Part shown: positions 44,308 to 53,869 of the stretch, piece after piece
Layout: every line of letters starts with the position of its first letter
Position numbering within the stretch: the stretch's first letter is position 1
Origin: JAMXLO01 sp963818775
GTDB taxonomy: Bacteria; Pseudomonadota; Alphaproteobacteria; Acetobacterales; Acetobacteraceae
Reading direction: 5' to 3'
Assembly: GCA_963818775.1 (NCBI GenBank)
Contig: CAWFUF010000023.1
Location: 186,001 to 250,000 of the forward strand
Length of the DNA stretch: 64,000 nucleotides
Notes under the pieces: generated by a model
The model's input: only the letters and a program-made list of their open reading frames with translations
Databases searched by the model: none
Told to the model about the DNA's origin: nothing
Position numbers and translations under genes: made by a program

Positions 44308-44395
44308 CAGGCAGGTTCCGCCGTCGAGCGGAGCGCATGAAAGCGGAGCGGCGCGATTCGCAACAACGGCATCCATCGCAATGACCGAGGGATGC

Positions 44396-45484
44396 TCATC
44401 TGATCTTCAAGGTCGCCAGGCCGACCAGGGCAAGGATCATCGAGATGATCCAGAAACGGATCACGATGGTGGCTTCCGCCCAGCCCTTTTTCTCGAAGTG
44501 ATGGTGCAGCGGCGCCATCAGGAAGACGCGCGTGCCGGTGCGCTTGTACCAGAACACCTGGACGATCACCGAGGCAGTCTCCACCACGAACAGGCCGCCA
44601 ACGATCAGCAGCACGATCTCGTGCTTCGTTGCCACCGCGACGGCGCCCAGCGCGCCGCCCAGTGCCAGCGAACCGGTATCGCCCATGAATACCGCAGCCG
44701 GCGGCGCGTTGAACCAGAGGAAGCCGAGCCCGGCGCCGATCAGCGCGGAGCAGAACACAGCGAGTTCACCGACCCCGGGCACCGGGTTGAGCTGCAGGTA
44801 GTCCGCGAAGATGCGATTGCCGACCAGGTAGGCGATCAGGGCGAACACCCCGGCGCAGATGATGGTCGGAACGATGGCAAGGCCATCCAGCCCATCGGTC
44901 AGGTTTACTGCATTCGAGGCGCCGAGCATGACCAGCATGCCAAAGAAGGGAAAGGCGTAGCCGAATGGGATGAGCACGTCCTTGAACATCGGCACGGCCA
45001 GGGCGGTGGCGAATGCGCCACGCGTCAGCAGCATGATCCAGATGGCGGCAGCGAGGCCGATCACCATCTGTGCGGTCAGCTTGACGCGTGCGGAGACGCC
45101 CTTGTGGTTGCGCCGCGACAGTTTCCGATAGTCGTCGGCAAAGCCCAGTGCGCCATAGCCCAGTGTGACGAACAGCACCGCCCAGACATAGGCGTTACGA
45201 AGATCGACCCAGAGCAATGTCGAGACAGTGAGCGCGGATAATATCAACACGCCGCCCATCGTGGGCGTGCCCTTCTTGTCGATGAGATGCCGTTCCGGAC
45301 CATCCTCACGGATCGGCTGCCCCTCGCGCTGCACTGATTTCAGCCAGCGGATCAGCGGCGGCCCGAGGATGAAGCTGACAATCAGTGCAGTCAGGCACGC
45401 AGCGCCCGAACGGAAGGTGATGTAGCGGAACAGGTTGAACAGGATGAACTGGTTGGCCAGCGGGCGCGCGAGATCGAACAGCAT
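44396..45484 (-). CDS. mraY: Phospho-N-acetylmuramoyl-pentapeptide transferase MraY
   Basis: A 362-residue polytopic enzyme that makes lipid I. Conserved pieces: FADDYRKL with the aspartates for Mg, NAVNLTDGLDGLAI, and PLHHHFEKKGWAE. It overlaps the murF stop by one base. Confidence 0.97.
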   Translation of the reverse strand: MLFDLARPLANQFILFNLFRYITFRSGAACLTALIVSFILGPPLIRWLKSVQREGQPIREDGPERHLIDKKGTPTMGGVLILSALTVSTLLWVDLRNAYVWAVLFVTLGYGALGFADDYRKLSRRNHKGVSARVKLTAQMVIGLAAAIWIMLLTRGAFATALAVPMFKDVLIPFGYAFPFFGMLVMLGASNAVNLTDGLDGLAIVPTIICAGVFALIAYLVGNRIFADYLQLNPVPGVGELAVFCSALIGAGLGFLWFNAPPAAVFMGDTGSLALGGALGAVAVATKHEIVLLIVGGLFVVETASVIVQVFWYKRTGTRVFLMAPLHHHFEKKGWAEATIVIRFWIISMILALVGLATLKIR

Positions 45485-46857
45485 CAGGCGGCCTCCGCTC
45501 GCGACTCGAGTGCGTTGACCACCAACTTCATTCGGCTGCCGAGGCTGCCCTTGATCAGAATGACGTCTCCGGGAGCGACGGAGCGAGCGACGATGGGTGC
45601 GAGCGAGGCGGAGTCCAGGGCGTGGCCGGCGCGGATCGCTCCGGGCACTGCGCTGTGCAGCGCTTGCATCAGCGGCCCGCAGGCGAACAGATGGTCGGCT
45701 GACGCTGCGACATCGGGTGCAAGGGCGCGATGCTCGGCGGTGCCTGAATCGCCAAGTTCCAGCATATCGCCGAGCACGGCGATACGGCGTTTGGCGCTTT
45801 GCAGACGTAGCACTGCCAGTGCCGCGCGCATCGAGGCGGGATTGCCGTTATAGCTTTCGTCCAGCAGCAACGCGGTACCGCCCGGGACGGCGATCGTGCG
45901 GCGCGTGCCGCGGCCAACGACCGGCGCAAAGCCTTCCAGCGCCCGCGCAACACGCTCGGGCGCTGCCTGGCTGAGGTGATCGGCTGCGGCGAGCGCGGCC
46001 AATGCGTTCATCGCCATGTGGCGACCGGGTGCGTTCAGCCGAAACGCAATGCGCTGGCCTGTAATCTCGGCGGCGACATCGCTGCCGTCCGCGTCCATCG
46101 CGAGATCGACCAGCCGCACGTCGGCGGAACGCGCCTCACCGAACGTCACGATGCGCGCATCGCCCACAGCCGCAAGCAGCCGCGACAGCAGGGGCGTGTC
46201 GGCAGGCAGCACCGCAAGGCCGCCAGGTTCAAGCGCGTGCAGAAGCTCTGCCTTTTCGTCCGCGATGGCCTCGATCGAGCCAAGGAAACCGATATGCGCC
46301 TTTTCCACCGCGGTAATCACCGCGGCGTCCGGTCGGGCAAGGCGTGCGAGGGGCGCGATCTCGCCCGCATGATTCATGCCGATCTCGGCGACGCAGAACT
46401 CTGCATCCGGTGGCATGCGCGCCAACGTCAGCGGCAGTCCCCAGTGATTGTTGTACGAGGCGACGGCGGCATGCGTGATGCCGAATGCCGTCAGTATGGT
46501 CCGCAGCATCTCCTTCGTCGTCGTCTTGCCGACGCTTCCGGTGATCGCGACCAGGCGGCCGGTGAAGCGCTCGCGTGCGTAGCCGCCGAGGCGATGCAGG
46601 CCGGCCAGGGTATCATCGACGAGCAACAGCCGGCTGACCTGTGGCACGGCATGATGCACCATCGCGCCGGCCGCGCCCTTGGCGATCGCGTCAGCAACGA
46701 AGGCGTGACCGTCGCTTGTCTCGCCGCGCAAGGCGACAAACAGGTCGCCGGGGTGAATGGTACGCGTATCGATCGAAACGCCGGTGGCGGCGAACGGCGC
46801 GCCCATGGTCCCGCCGGTAGCCTCGAGCAGATCATGCGCGGTCCAACGCGGGGTCAT
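45484..46857 (-). CDS. murF: UDP-MurNAc-tripeptide--D-Ala-D-Ala ligase MurF
   Basis: A 457-residue ligase that adds the Ddl product. N-terminal GVSIDTRTIHPGDLFVALRG, ATP loop GSVGKTTTKEML, central NHAGEIAPLARLARPDAAVIT and DESYNGNPASMRAAL fit MurF. Start ATG overlaps the murE stop by 4 bases. Confidence 0.96.
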   Translation of the reverse strand: MTPRWTAHDLLEATGGTMGAPFAATGVSIDTRTIHPGDLFVALRGETSDGHAFVADAIAKGAAGAMVHHAVPQVSRLLLVDDTLAGLHRLGGYARERFTGRLVAITGSVGKTTTKEMLRTILTAFGITHAAVASYNNHWGLPLTLARMPPDAEFCVAEIGMNHAGEIAPLARLARPDAAVITAVEKAHIGFLGSIEAIADEKAELLHALEPGGLAVLPADTPLLSRLLAAVGDARIVTFGEARSADVRLVDLAMDADGSDVAAEITGQRIAFRLNAPGRHMAMNALAALAAADHLSQAAPERVARALEGFAPVVGRGTRRTIAVPGGTALLLDESYNGNPASMRAALAVLRLQSAKRRIAVLGDMLELGDSGTAEHRALAPDVAASADHLFACGPLMQALHSAVPGAIRAGHALDSASLAPIVARSVAPGDVILIKGSLGSRMKLVVNALESRAEAA

Positions 46858-48317
46858 GATGCGGACACCAGGCGGCGCACGACATCCACGTCGTCGAACG
46901 GGATCACAGTGTTGCCGATGGTCTGACCCTGCTCATGCCCCTTCCCTGCCACGACGAGTACATCGCCGGACGCAAGGCCGTTCAGCGCTGCCGCAATGGC
47001 CTTCGCGCGATCGCCGATTTCGTGTCCACCGTGACACGCGGCGAGCACCGCGGCGCGGATCGTGGCCGGATTTTCGCTGCGTGGATTGTCGTCGGTGACG
47101 ATCGCCACATCGGCAAGGCGCGCGGCCGCGGCGCCCATCAGCGGCCGCTTGCCCCTGTCTCGATCACCGCCGGCGCCGAACACCACGTGCAGCCGGCCCG
47201 AGGTGTGGGGGCGCAGCGCAGTCAGCAACCGCTCCAGCGCATTCGGCGTGTGCGCGTAGTCGACATACACGGCAGCGCCGTTTGGCAGACGCGCTGCCAA
47301 CTCCAGGCGGCCACGCACACCGTGCAACAAGGTGAGACGGTTCAGGACATCGGGTTCACCAAGCGCCGCGGCCAGAGCAGCAGCCAGCAGGGCGTTGTCA
47401 GCCTGAAAGCGGCCCGGCAGAGCAAGCTTGATCTCGCGCCGGGCGCCAGCCGTCTCGATGCGCAGGAGCTGGCCATCGGGACGCGGTTTGGCAGCCAGCA
47501 GGCGGATCGCTGACCCTGCCTCGCCGACGGTGCGAAACTCAAGCCGACGCCGTAGAGCGATTTGTTTCAGCGCTGCGAGCGTCGTCGCGTCCATCTCGCT
47601 GCTCGCGACCGCAGGGGCACCGGGCGGAAGCAACTCGGCAAACAGCCGCAGCTTGGCGGCACGATACGCGTCCTCGGAGCCGTGGTAATCGAGATGATCG
47701 CGCGTCAGATTGGTGAACGCGGCGCCGGACAGGCGCACGCCGTCGAGACGGAACTGGTCGAGGCCGTGCGAGGAGGCCTCCATCGCGGCATGCTGAACTC
47801 TGGCACGCGCCAGCCGCGCGAGAGTCTCCGCCAACGTGACCGGATCGGGCGTGGTGAGGCCGGGCCCAGGATCGAACCCAGCGGCAAGCAGGCCGAGTGT
47901 GCCGAGACTGGCTGCCGGCTTTCCGCCGGAACTCCACAGTTGGCGCAGGAACTCGACGGTGCTGGTCTTGCCGTTGGTGCCGGTGACCGCGACCATGACA
48001 CGGGGTTGGCTGCCGGCGAGACCCGCGGCAAGCTGTGCGAGACGGCGCCGAGGCTCCGGATCCTCGAGCAGCGGACGCGGCGGCACACCCGGCGGCCAGG
48101 CTGTCCCGGCCGGAGCGAGCACAGCAACGGCACCTCGCGATACCGCATCGGCGATGAAGGTACGGCCGTCGACGCGACTGCCGGGCAGTGCCGCGAACAG
48201 ATATCCGGGTGCCACGCGGCGGCTGTCGGCGGTGATGCCGGCAATTTCCAGGCGACCCGCATTCCGCCACGAGGCAGAAATGGTACGGGCGAGAGCCTGC
48301 ACGGGAATCGCACTCAT
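46854..48317 (-). CDS. murE: UDP-MurNAc-dipeptide--meso-DAP ligase MurE
   Basis: A 487-residue ligase adding the third stem residue. ITADSRRVAPGYLFAALPG, ATP loop GTNGKTSTVEFL, YHGSEDAYRAAKLRLF and the specificity motif TDDNPRSENP, where DNPR marks the meso-diaminopimelate type. I start it at ATG 48317, four bases after the ftsI stop; an upstream in-frame ATG near 48353 inside ftsI is possible. Confidence 0.94.
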   Translation of the reverse strand: MSAIPVQALARTISASWRNAGRLEIAGITADSRRVAPGYLFAALPGSRVDGRTFIADAVSRGAVAVLAPAGTAWPPGVPPRPLLEDPEPRRRLAQLAAGLAGSQPRVMVAVTGTNGKTSTVEFLRQLWSSGGKPAASLGTLGLLAAGFDPGPGLTTPDPVTLAETLARLARARVQHAAMEASSHGLDQFRLDGVRLSGAAFTNLTRDHLDYHGSEDAYRAAKLRLFAELLPPGAPAVASSEMDATTLAALKQIALRRRLEFRTVGEAGSAIRLLAAKPRPDGQLLRIETAGARREIKLALPGRFQADNALLAAALAAALGEPDVLNRLTLLHGVRGRLELAARLPNGAAVYVDYAHTPNALERLLTALRPHTSGRLHVVFGAGGDRDRGKRPLMGAAAARLADVAIVTDDNPRSENPATIRAAVLAACHGGHEIGDRAKAIAAALNGLASGDVLVVAGKGHEQGQTIGNTVIPFDDVDVVRRLVSAS

Positions 48318-48321
48318 GATT

Positions 48322-50334
48322 TCAGCGAGCCGCAAAGGGGGCGGCTGCATTTGCGGGCGGTTCAGCGGCGGCAACTGCGCTCGACGCCGGCACGTCTGCT
48401 TCGTGGCGTGGCTCTCGGCCAATCGGACGGGCAGGCGCGAGCGGGGTCACAGGAACTGTCAACGCGGGCCGGGTCGGCGTTCCCGGCGCGGAAACCGTCA
48501 ATGGTCCGCGCGCAACGACACCCGCGGGTCTGTGGGGCTCCAGTGGGATGAACAGTGCCTGATTGATCGTCGGCGCGTCCTGGATGTCCGGCAGCATGCC
48601 GAGCATCGGGGCGATCCGGGCAATTACCCGGCCGGCGGCGGGTGCCGCCACCCAGCCGGCCGTCGAATAGCCATAGGTGCTTTTGTTGCCATGCGGTTCA
48701 TCAATCATCATGTAGACCGCATAGCGCGGCGCATTCATCGGGAACACGCTGGTGAACGCGGCGACATTGAAGTTCTCCTTGAAGCCACGCTTGTAGCCAT
48801 GCTTGCCGACCTTCTCAGCCGTGCCAGTCTTCCCGCCAGGGTAGTAACCAGCAACCTCCGCCTGCTTGCCGAAGCCGTCGGTCACGACAAGACGCATAAG
48901 CTTGCGCATCGTGTCGGAGGTCGCCGGCTGCATAACCTGCACACCATCCGGATGTTGGCCGGGCGTCAGTGCCAGGATGGTCGGCCGCTCCAGTACACCG
49001 GTCGCAACCGCCGCGGTACCGCGCACCACGTGCAGCGGCGAAACCGAGATGCCGTGGCCGAACGAGACCGTGAGCGTGACGACCTCCTTCCAGGCCGATG
49101 CGGGCTGGATGATCGGTACTCCGGCCTCCGGTAGCTCAATGCCGACGCGGCCGAACATGCCCATCGACCTGAGCCAGGCACGCTGGCGCTCACCACCCAC
49201 TGTTTCACCGATATGCGCTGCCCCCAGGTTGGAGGAGTAGGCAAGTACCTCCGGCAGATAGAGCCAACGGTTCTTGCCCTCAAAATCGGTGATGGTGAAG
49301 CGGCCGATATGGATCGGGCGCGAGGCGTCGAATTCGTCCCAGATATGCACAATGCCGGAATCCAGCGCCATCGATGCAGTCTGCAACTTGAACGTGCTGC
49401 CCGGCTCGTACATGCCGGTCACTGCGCGATTGAACCGGTCATCCGCGGGCGTCGTTCGGAAGGCGTTGGCGTCGTAGTCGGGAAGGCTGACCATCGCCAG
49501 AACTTCACCGGTGTTCACGTCCATCACGATGCCGCAGGCACCAATCCCCTGGAACTCATCCATCGCCTTGGACAGTTCGTCGCGCACAACCGCCTGCACG
49601 CGCACATCGATCGACAGACGGAGCGGCGTGCTGTCAGAAAAGAGGCGCTGGTCGAAAGACCGCTCGACTCCGGCGACGCCGTGTTCGTCGACGTCGGTGC
49701 CGCCCAGCACCTGTGCCGCCGTGCGGCCCATCGGGTAGTGCCTCTCCTCGGACGGGCGGAAATCTATTCCCGGTATGCCGAGCGAATTGATGGCGAGCTG
49801 CTCGCGCGGGGTGACCTGCCGCTCGAGATAGACGAACTGTCGATTGGTGTCGGACAGGCGCGTCCGGGCTGCGTCCTCATCGAGCCGCGGCAGAACCTGC
49901 TTCAGCCGGTGCGCCACATCGGCTGGATCGATGACCTGGCGAGGATCGGCGAACACCGCGACGGTGGGCAGCGAAATCGCAAGGATCTGGCCGTTGCGAT
50001 CGGTGATCATGGCACGCTGGCCGAGCTCGGTTGCTTCAGCGGCTTTCGGCGCCGTGAACAGAGCAGCGATTGGCTTTTCCGGCCGGTGCGGAGCGAGTGG
50101 CTGCAGGATGGTCGCGTCCGCCAGTTTGGCGATCACCGCGAGGAACAGCAGGGCGAAGCCGAACGCAGTATAGACGAGGCGGTTGCGCGTCTTCTCCAGT
50201 GCATTACGGCGCTGCAGGTCAGGCTCGGTGACACGTACCATCTCCATGCGTGGCACGGTGTCGGCGGACGCGGCGCCGCGACGATAGGCGGGCGAACCGC
50301 GCGGCGTGGAGGCACCGGACGGGGCGTCGCTCAT
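48322..50334 (-). CDS. ftsI: Septal peptidoglycan transpeptidase FtsI (PBP3)
   Basis: A 670-residue class B penicillin-binding protein. One membrane helix at about residues 53-70 (LVYTAFGFALLFLAVIAKL), a pedestal domain, then the transpeptidase with active-site serine in EPGSTFKLQ, SxN in AYSSNLGAA and KTG in PGGKTGTAEK. A proline/alanine-rich tail of about 90 residues follows the catalytic domain, longer than in E. coli, similar in character to the tail of the neighbouring FtsL-like protein. Confidence 0.95.
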   Translation of the reverse strand: MSDAPSGASTPRGSPAYRRGAASADTVPRMEMVRVTEPDLQRRNALEKTRNRLVYTAFGFALLFLAVIAKLADATILQPLAPHRPEKPIAALFTAPKAAEATELGQRAMITDRNGQILAISLPTVAVFADPRQVIDPADVAHRLKQVLPRLDEDAARTRLSDTNRQFVYLERQVTPREQLAINSLGIPGIDFRPSEERHYPMGRTAAQVLGGTDVDEHGVAGVERSFDQRLFSDSTPLRLSIDVRVQAVVRDELSKAMDEFQGIGACGIVMDVNTGEVLAMVSLPDYDANAFRTTPADDRFNRAVTGMYEPGSTFKLQTASMALDSGIVHIWDEFDASRPIHIGRFTITDFEGKNRWLYLPEVLAYSSNLGAAHIGETVGGERQRAWLRSMGMFGRVGIELPEAGVPIIQPASAWKEVVTLTVSFGHGISVSPLHVVRGTAAVATGVLERPTILALTPGQHPDGVQVMQPATSDTMRKLMRLVVTDGFGKQAEVAGYYPGGKTGTAEKVGKHGYKRGFKENFNVAAFTSVFPMNAPRYAVYMMIDEPHGNKSTYGYSTAGWVAAPAAGRVIARIAPMLGMLPDIQDAPTINQALFIPLEPHRPAGVVARGPLTVSAPGTPTRPALTVPVTPLAPARPIGREPRHEADVPASSAVAAAEPPANAAAPFAAR

Positions 50335-50337
50335 CGT

Positions 50338-51075
50338 CTAACCGCCCCCTCCGTTGCCGACCCATTGCGATGCGCTGACGGGCATGGGTCGCGGCGGCGG
50401 CGGAGCAGAGGCACTGCGTGCCATGCCGAGCGCCGACCCGGTCATCGGCGGACGCACGGTTGGCTGGGCCGGCCGCGGCTGCTCGGCGACGATGACCCGA
50501 CGCGCCACGACCGGCGTTGGGCGCACCTGCTGCACTTCGGCAGGAGCTGGATGCTCGTGTGGAGCTTCGGCAACCACGGGGCGCGGCGGCGGCTTGTGTT
50601 CTGCCGGAGGCGGTACCGGCGGGGCGGCGACGGCCACCGCGGCGACGGGCCGAGAGGGCGGCGGCGAGACGGCGGGGCGCGCCGCGGCGGGCGCAGGAGG
50701 TAGCTCTTCAGGCTGCGGCGGCTGCGGTGCCTGGGCCACTGGCACAGACTGTGGTTCGGTTGCCTCGGGGGCCGCAGGCTCTGGGGCCGGAACCGCAGGC
50801 AGCCGGTTATCCAGATCCGCCAAGCTGGTGAACTGACCGGGCGTCAGCGTCTTCAGATTGAGGAACTGATTGGCCAGCTCCTGAAGGCGCTGAGGATCGT
50901 TCTGTAGTGTCCATTCGGCGTGCAGCACCCTGATCTGTTCGCGCAATTCATCGGTGGCACGGACGGTCTTCTCGATCTCATGGTCGACCAGTTGCACGCG
51001 ATGCTTGGCCGAGTAGAGATAGAGGCCCGCGCCGCAGGCGAGCAGGAAGCAGACAAGCGTAAAGGGGCGGATCAC
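50338..51075 (-). CDS. ftsL: FtsL-like cell division protein with long proline-rich tail
   Basis: A 245-residue protein in the ftsL position. Residues 1-100 look like FtsL: one membrane helix (FTLVCFLLACGAGLYLYS) and a periplasmic coiled coil (VQLVDHEIEKTVRATDELREQIRVLHAEW) ending in LANQFLNLKTLTPGQF. Residues about 105-245 are a Pro/Ala/Val-rich extension not found in standard FtsL of about 100-120 residues. It may span the periplasm or contact peptidoglycan (inference). It overlaps rsmH by 4 bases and precedes ftsI by 3. Confidence 0.82.
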   Translation of the reverse strand: MIRPFTLVCFLLACGAGLYLYSAKHRVQLVDHEIEKTVRATDELREQIRVLHAEWTLQNDPQRLQELANQFLNLKTLTPGQFTSLADLDNRLPAVPAPEPAAPEATEPQSVPVAQAPQPPQPEELPPAPAAARPAVSPPPSRPVAAVAVAAPPVPPPAEHKPPPRPVVAEAPHEHPAPAEVQQVRPTPVVARRVIVAEQPRPAQPTVRPPMTGSALGMARSASAPPPPRPMPVSASQWVGNGGGG

Positions 51076-52010
51076 GGCCCGCCCTCCTCGGCTGAGCGCT
51101 GAAGTGCGCGCAACCTGGCGCTTCGGGCACGCGGATTGGCGGCGGTCTCTGAACCGCCGGGACGCAAAGGCCTCGCCGTAAGCAGGCGGAACCGCGGGGC
51201 CGGGCGCGTGGCCAAACCCCTTGGGTCGTGACGTGAGGGCGATGGCGCGCGGCCAGCCGCATCGGCCATGAACCGCTTGACGATACGGTCTTCAAGCGAG
51301 TGGAACGAAACCACGATCAGGCGACCGCCGGGACCGAGCAGCCGGCTGGCCTGGTTCAGGCCGCGCTCTATCTCGCCGAGTTCGTCGTTCACTCGGATGC
51401 GCAGCGCCTGAAAACTGCGAGTGGCGGGATCGATGCCTGACCGATCTGGTGGCAGGACGTCGCGAATGATGGTCGCCAGCCGCGCCGTGCTGGTGATCGG
51501 CGTCTCACTGCGGGCCGCGACTATCCTGCGTGCAATGCGACGCGAGGCGCGCTCCTCGCCGAGCTCGTACAACAGGTCGGCCAGTTCACGTTCGGGCAGC
51601 GTGTTGACCAGATCGGCAGCGGTCGGCCCGCTGCGGCCCATACGCATGTCGAGAGGGCCATCGCCGCGGAACGAGAAGCCGCGCGCCGGATCGTCGAGCT
51701 GGAATGAAGACACGCCGAGATCGAGCACCACGCCATCCAGTGCCGTGACGCCGTGCTCTGCCAGCAGATCCAGCATGTCGCCGAACTGGCCATTGACCAG
51801 GTGCAGGTGACCGGGAAAGCGCGCGGCAAGACTGGCGCCACGAGCGATTGCCTCGGGATCGCGATCGATCGCCCAGACCGTGCAGGGCGCAGCCTCCAGG
51901 AAAGCCGCGGCGTAGCCACCGCCGCCGAACGTGCCATCGAGATATACGCCGCCGCTGCGCGGGGCGAGCAGCCGGACGACTTCCGACAGCATGACGGGAA
52001 CGTGGTTCAT
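51072..52010 (-). CDS. rsmH: 16S rRNA (cytosine1402-N4)-methyltransferase RsmH
   Basis: A 312-residue SAM-dependent enzyme methylating C1402 of 16S rRNA. VYLDGTFGGGGYAAAFLEA is the SAM site, VLDLGVSSFQLDDPARGFSF and DGPLDMRMG are family motifs, and SFHSLEDRIVKRF closes the active site. It overlaps mraZ by 4 bases. Confidence 0.96.
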   Translation of the reverse strand: MNHVPVMLSEVVRLLAPRSGGVYLDGTFGGGGYAAAFLEAAPCTVWAIDRDPEAIARGASLAARFPGHLHLVNGQFGDMLDLLAEHGVTALDGVVLDLGVSSFQLDDPARGFSFRGDGPLDMRMGRSGPTAADLVNTLPERELADLLYELGEERASRRIARRIVAARSETPITSTARLATIIRDVLPPDRSGIDPATRSFQALRIRVNDELGEIERGLNQASRLLGPGGRLIVVSFHSLEDRIVKRFMADAAGRAPSPSRHDPRGLATRPAPRFRLLTARPLRPGGSETAANPRARSARLRALQRSAEEGGP

Positions 52011-52471
52011 TGCGAGCCACCGGCGGGGAGCGTGAAGCCATGCACGCGTGCCCGTTCGCGTGCCTCGGCGCGCCGGCGATCTGCTGCTTCTGGTTCCCAG
52101 ATCTGAAAAATGCGACCGAGACCCATGAACACCACGGTCTCGGTAAGTCCGGCATAACTGACGAGCGAGTTGGGCAGAACTATACGACCTTCCTTGTCCG
52201 CCTCGACCGGAAACGCATCCGAATAGAGGGAGGCTGCTAAATCATCGTGAGCCTGGCTGAACAAATCGAGTCGGTTCAATGGCTCGGACAACGCCTCGAA
52301 TACAGTGCTGGGCCAGGCTTCGATGCAGCGATGCTGATGCGAGGGGCGCAGCACGAGATGCGTGCCATTGTTTTCGTCGCAAGAACGGAGCGCGGCACGA
52401 AACGGCGCGGGAACGGAGACGCGGCCCTTGGCGTCCAACCGGTTCTGGTGGGTGCCCAGGAAGCTCGCCAT
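52007..52471 (-). CDS. mraZ: Transcriptional regulator MraZ
   Basis: A 154-residue two-domain AbrB-like protein that represses its own dcw operon in E. coli. The paired DxxxR cores are NRLDAKGRVSVP and EADKEGRIVLP. It is the first gene of the cluster, and four spaced TGGG repeats lie upstream as its likely operator. Confidence 0.95.
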   Translation of the reverse strand: MASFLGTHQNRLDAKGRVSVPAPFRAALRSCDENNGTHLVLRPSHQHRCIEAWPSTVFEALSEPLNRLDLFSQAHDDLAASLYSDAFPVEADKEGRIVLPNSLVSYAGLTETVVFMGLGRIFQIWEPEAADRRRAEARERARVHGFTLPAGGSQ

Positions 52472-52520
52472 CCTTCCGTTGTTGCCCTTCCGGCTCGACG
52501 CCAGTCTGCGTCAGTATCTT

Positions 52521-52556
52521 TGGGATGACGTGGGATAGCATGGGCGTGGATGGGCG
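52521..52556. promoter_or_regulatory. MraZ-type operator: four TGGG direct repeats
   Basis: On the plus strand TGGGATGACG, TGGGATAGCA, TGGGCGTGGA and TGGGCG start at 52521, 52531, 52541 and 52551, a strict 10-base period. MraZ is known to bind TGGGN direct repeats with 5-base spacers. The site lies 50-85 bases upstream of the mraZ start, fitting autoregulation of the whole dcw operon. Confidence 0.8.
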
Positions 52557-52669
52557 TCAAAGACATTTCCCTGCCTGCGATGGTTTTTTCTGGCCTCCTC
52601 AATGGCTTACGCTCTCATAGTTCCGGTTGCGTTCCTGTGGACTAGTCTGCGGAGCGAATTGGAGATGGC

Positions 52670-53090
52670 GCCAGACGGCCTGTAAGCCGGGTTCTGTCCG
52701 CACCGCCCACGGTTTCCCATGGACGGTGCGGGACGACCATTCCTCTGGGACGCGCCTTTCGACGCGCCTCGCGCGACCAACCCGGACGACGGAGCGGGAA
52801 TGCTCCTGCGCCTTGCGGCGCGGCCGTCCCTATTCGGTCTTGCTCCCGGTGGGGTTTGCCCTGCCGCCCCTGTTACCAGGGGCGCGGTGCGCTCTTGCCG
52901 CGCCGTTTCGCCCTTGCCCGCGGGCCGCGTTGCCGCGACTTGCACGGGCGGTTTGTTTTCTGTGGCACTTTCCCTGGGGTCGCCCCCGCCGGACGTTATC
53001 CGGCACCGTATTCCCGTGGAGCCCGGACTTTCCTCTGCACGATCCCCAGGGCGAGCCCGGGGACAAGCAGCAGCCGTCCGGCCGTCTGGC
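52670..53090 (-). ncRNA. rnpB: RNase P RNA, bacterial type A
   Basis: The 5' end GCCAGACGGCC pairs with GGCCGTCTGGC at the 3' end (helix P1). Universal segments are present: GAGGAAAGTCCGGGCTCC near the 5' end, CCACAGAAAA, AGAGGAATGGTCGTCC and ACAGAACCCGGCTTAC near the 3' end. Length about 420 bases. It is the catalytic RNA that matures tRNA 5' ends and lies upstream of mraZ, as in many alphaproteobacteria. Exact ends are set from the P1 stem. Confidence 0.95.
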
Positions 53091-53122
53091 GATGAATCAA
53101 TTGCGGGTAATCGCGGAACCGG

Positions 53123-53869
53123 TCAAGCGTCGCGTCGCGCGCTCCCTGCGAGCCGCCGCACCGCCGACAGCCGTTCGCGCGTGCCGGCGTCTGCTTCGCC
53201 CGTGACAGCCTCAGGCCGCCAATGACGCTGGAACGCACGCAGCACCGTGGCGAGCGACGGATCGAACGGGCCTTCGGGTGCGATACGGTAGCCAATGTCG
53301 ACGAGTGCGGCGCGCACATCGCGCAGGCAGACGGCATCGCGCACCGCGCCGGCGATGCCGATATCCGGCACCCCTTCAGGCCACAGGCCGACGCCGTTCT
53401 CAGCCAGGCTCCGCCAGTCGAACCGTTCCCCGGGATCCTCCTTTCGGTCCGGCGCCACATCGCTGTGTGCAACGACGTTGCGCGCGGGGATCGGGTGCCG
53501 CGACAGGATAGCAAGGCAGAGATCGCACACCGCAGCGAGCTGCAGCACCGGAAAGTCGCGATAGCCCCATTCATGGCCGGGGTTCACGATCTCGATGCCG
53601 ATCGATCGTGCGTTCAGTTCACTGTGCCCCCGCCAAAACGACACGCCGGCGTGGAACGCCCGTCTTCCCTCCGGCACCAGGCGCAGCACAGCGCCATCCT
53701 CGTCCACCACGTAGTGAGACGACACACGCGCGGCGGGATCGCGTAACCGATCGATCGCCTCCTGCGCGGTGTGCATGCCGGTGTAATGCATGATCAGCAC
53801 GTCGATCGGGGTACCTGTCGGCCGTTCGTCCTGGTTCGGGCTCGGCAGGTCGCGAACCCGCAGCTTCAC
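53123..53869 (-). CDS. N-acetylmuramoyl-L-alanine amidase (AmpD/Amidase_2 type)
   Basis: A 248-residue zinc amidase cutting the MurNAc to L-Ala bond. Zinc ligands fit VLIMHYTGMHT and VVAHSDVAPDRKEDPG; the C-terminal part (LVDIGYRIAPEG to VLRAFQRHWRP) is a peptidoglycan-binding fold. No signal peptide, so it probably recycles muropeptides in the cytoplasm like AmpD. It overlaps the DnaJ/TerB gene by 4 bases. Confidence 0.9.
   Translation of the reverse strand: MKLRVRDLPSPNQDERPTGTPIDVLIMHYTGMHTAQEAIDRLRDPAARVSSHYVVDEDGAVLRLVPEGRRAFHAGVSFWRGHSELNARSIGIEIVNPGHEWGYRDFPVLQLAAVCDLCLAILSRHPIPARNVVAHSDVAPDRKEDPGERFDWRSLAENGVGLWPEGVPDIGIAGAVRDAVCLRDVRAALVDIGYRIAPEGPFDPSLATVLRAFQRHWRPEAVTGEADAGTRERLSAVRRLAGSARRDA

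Noticed and set aside
49213..50703. 496-codon plus-strand frame opposite ftsI and the FtsL-like gene
   Set aside because: Antisense of penicillin-binding motifs; its Gly/Arg-rich end mirrors the Pro-rich tail.
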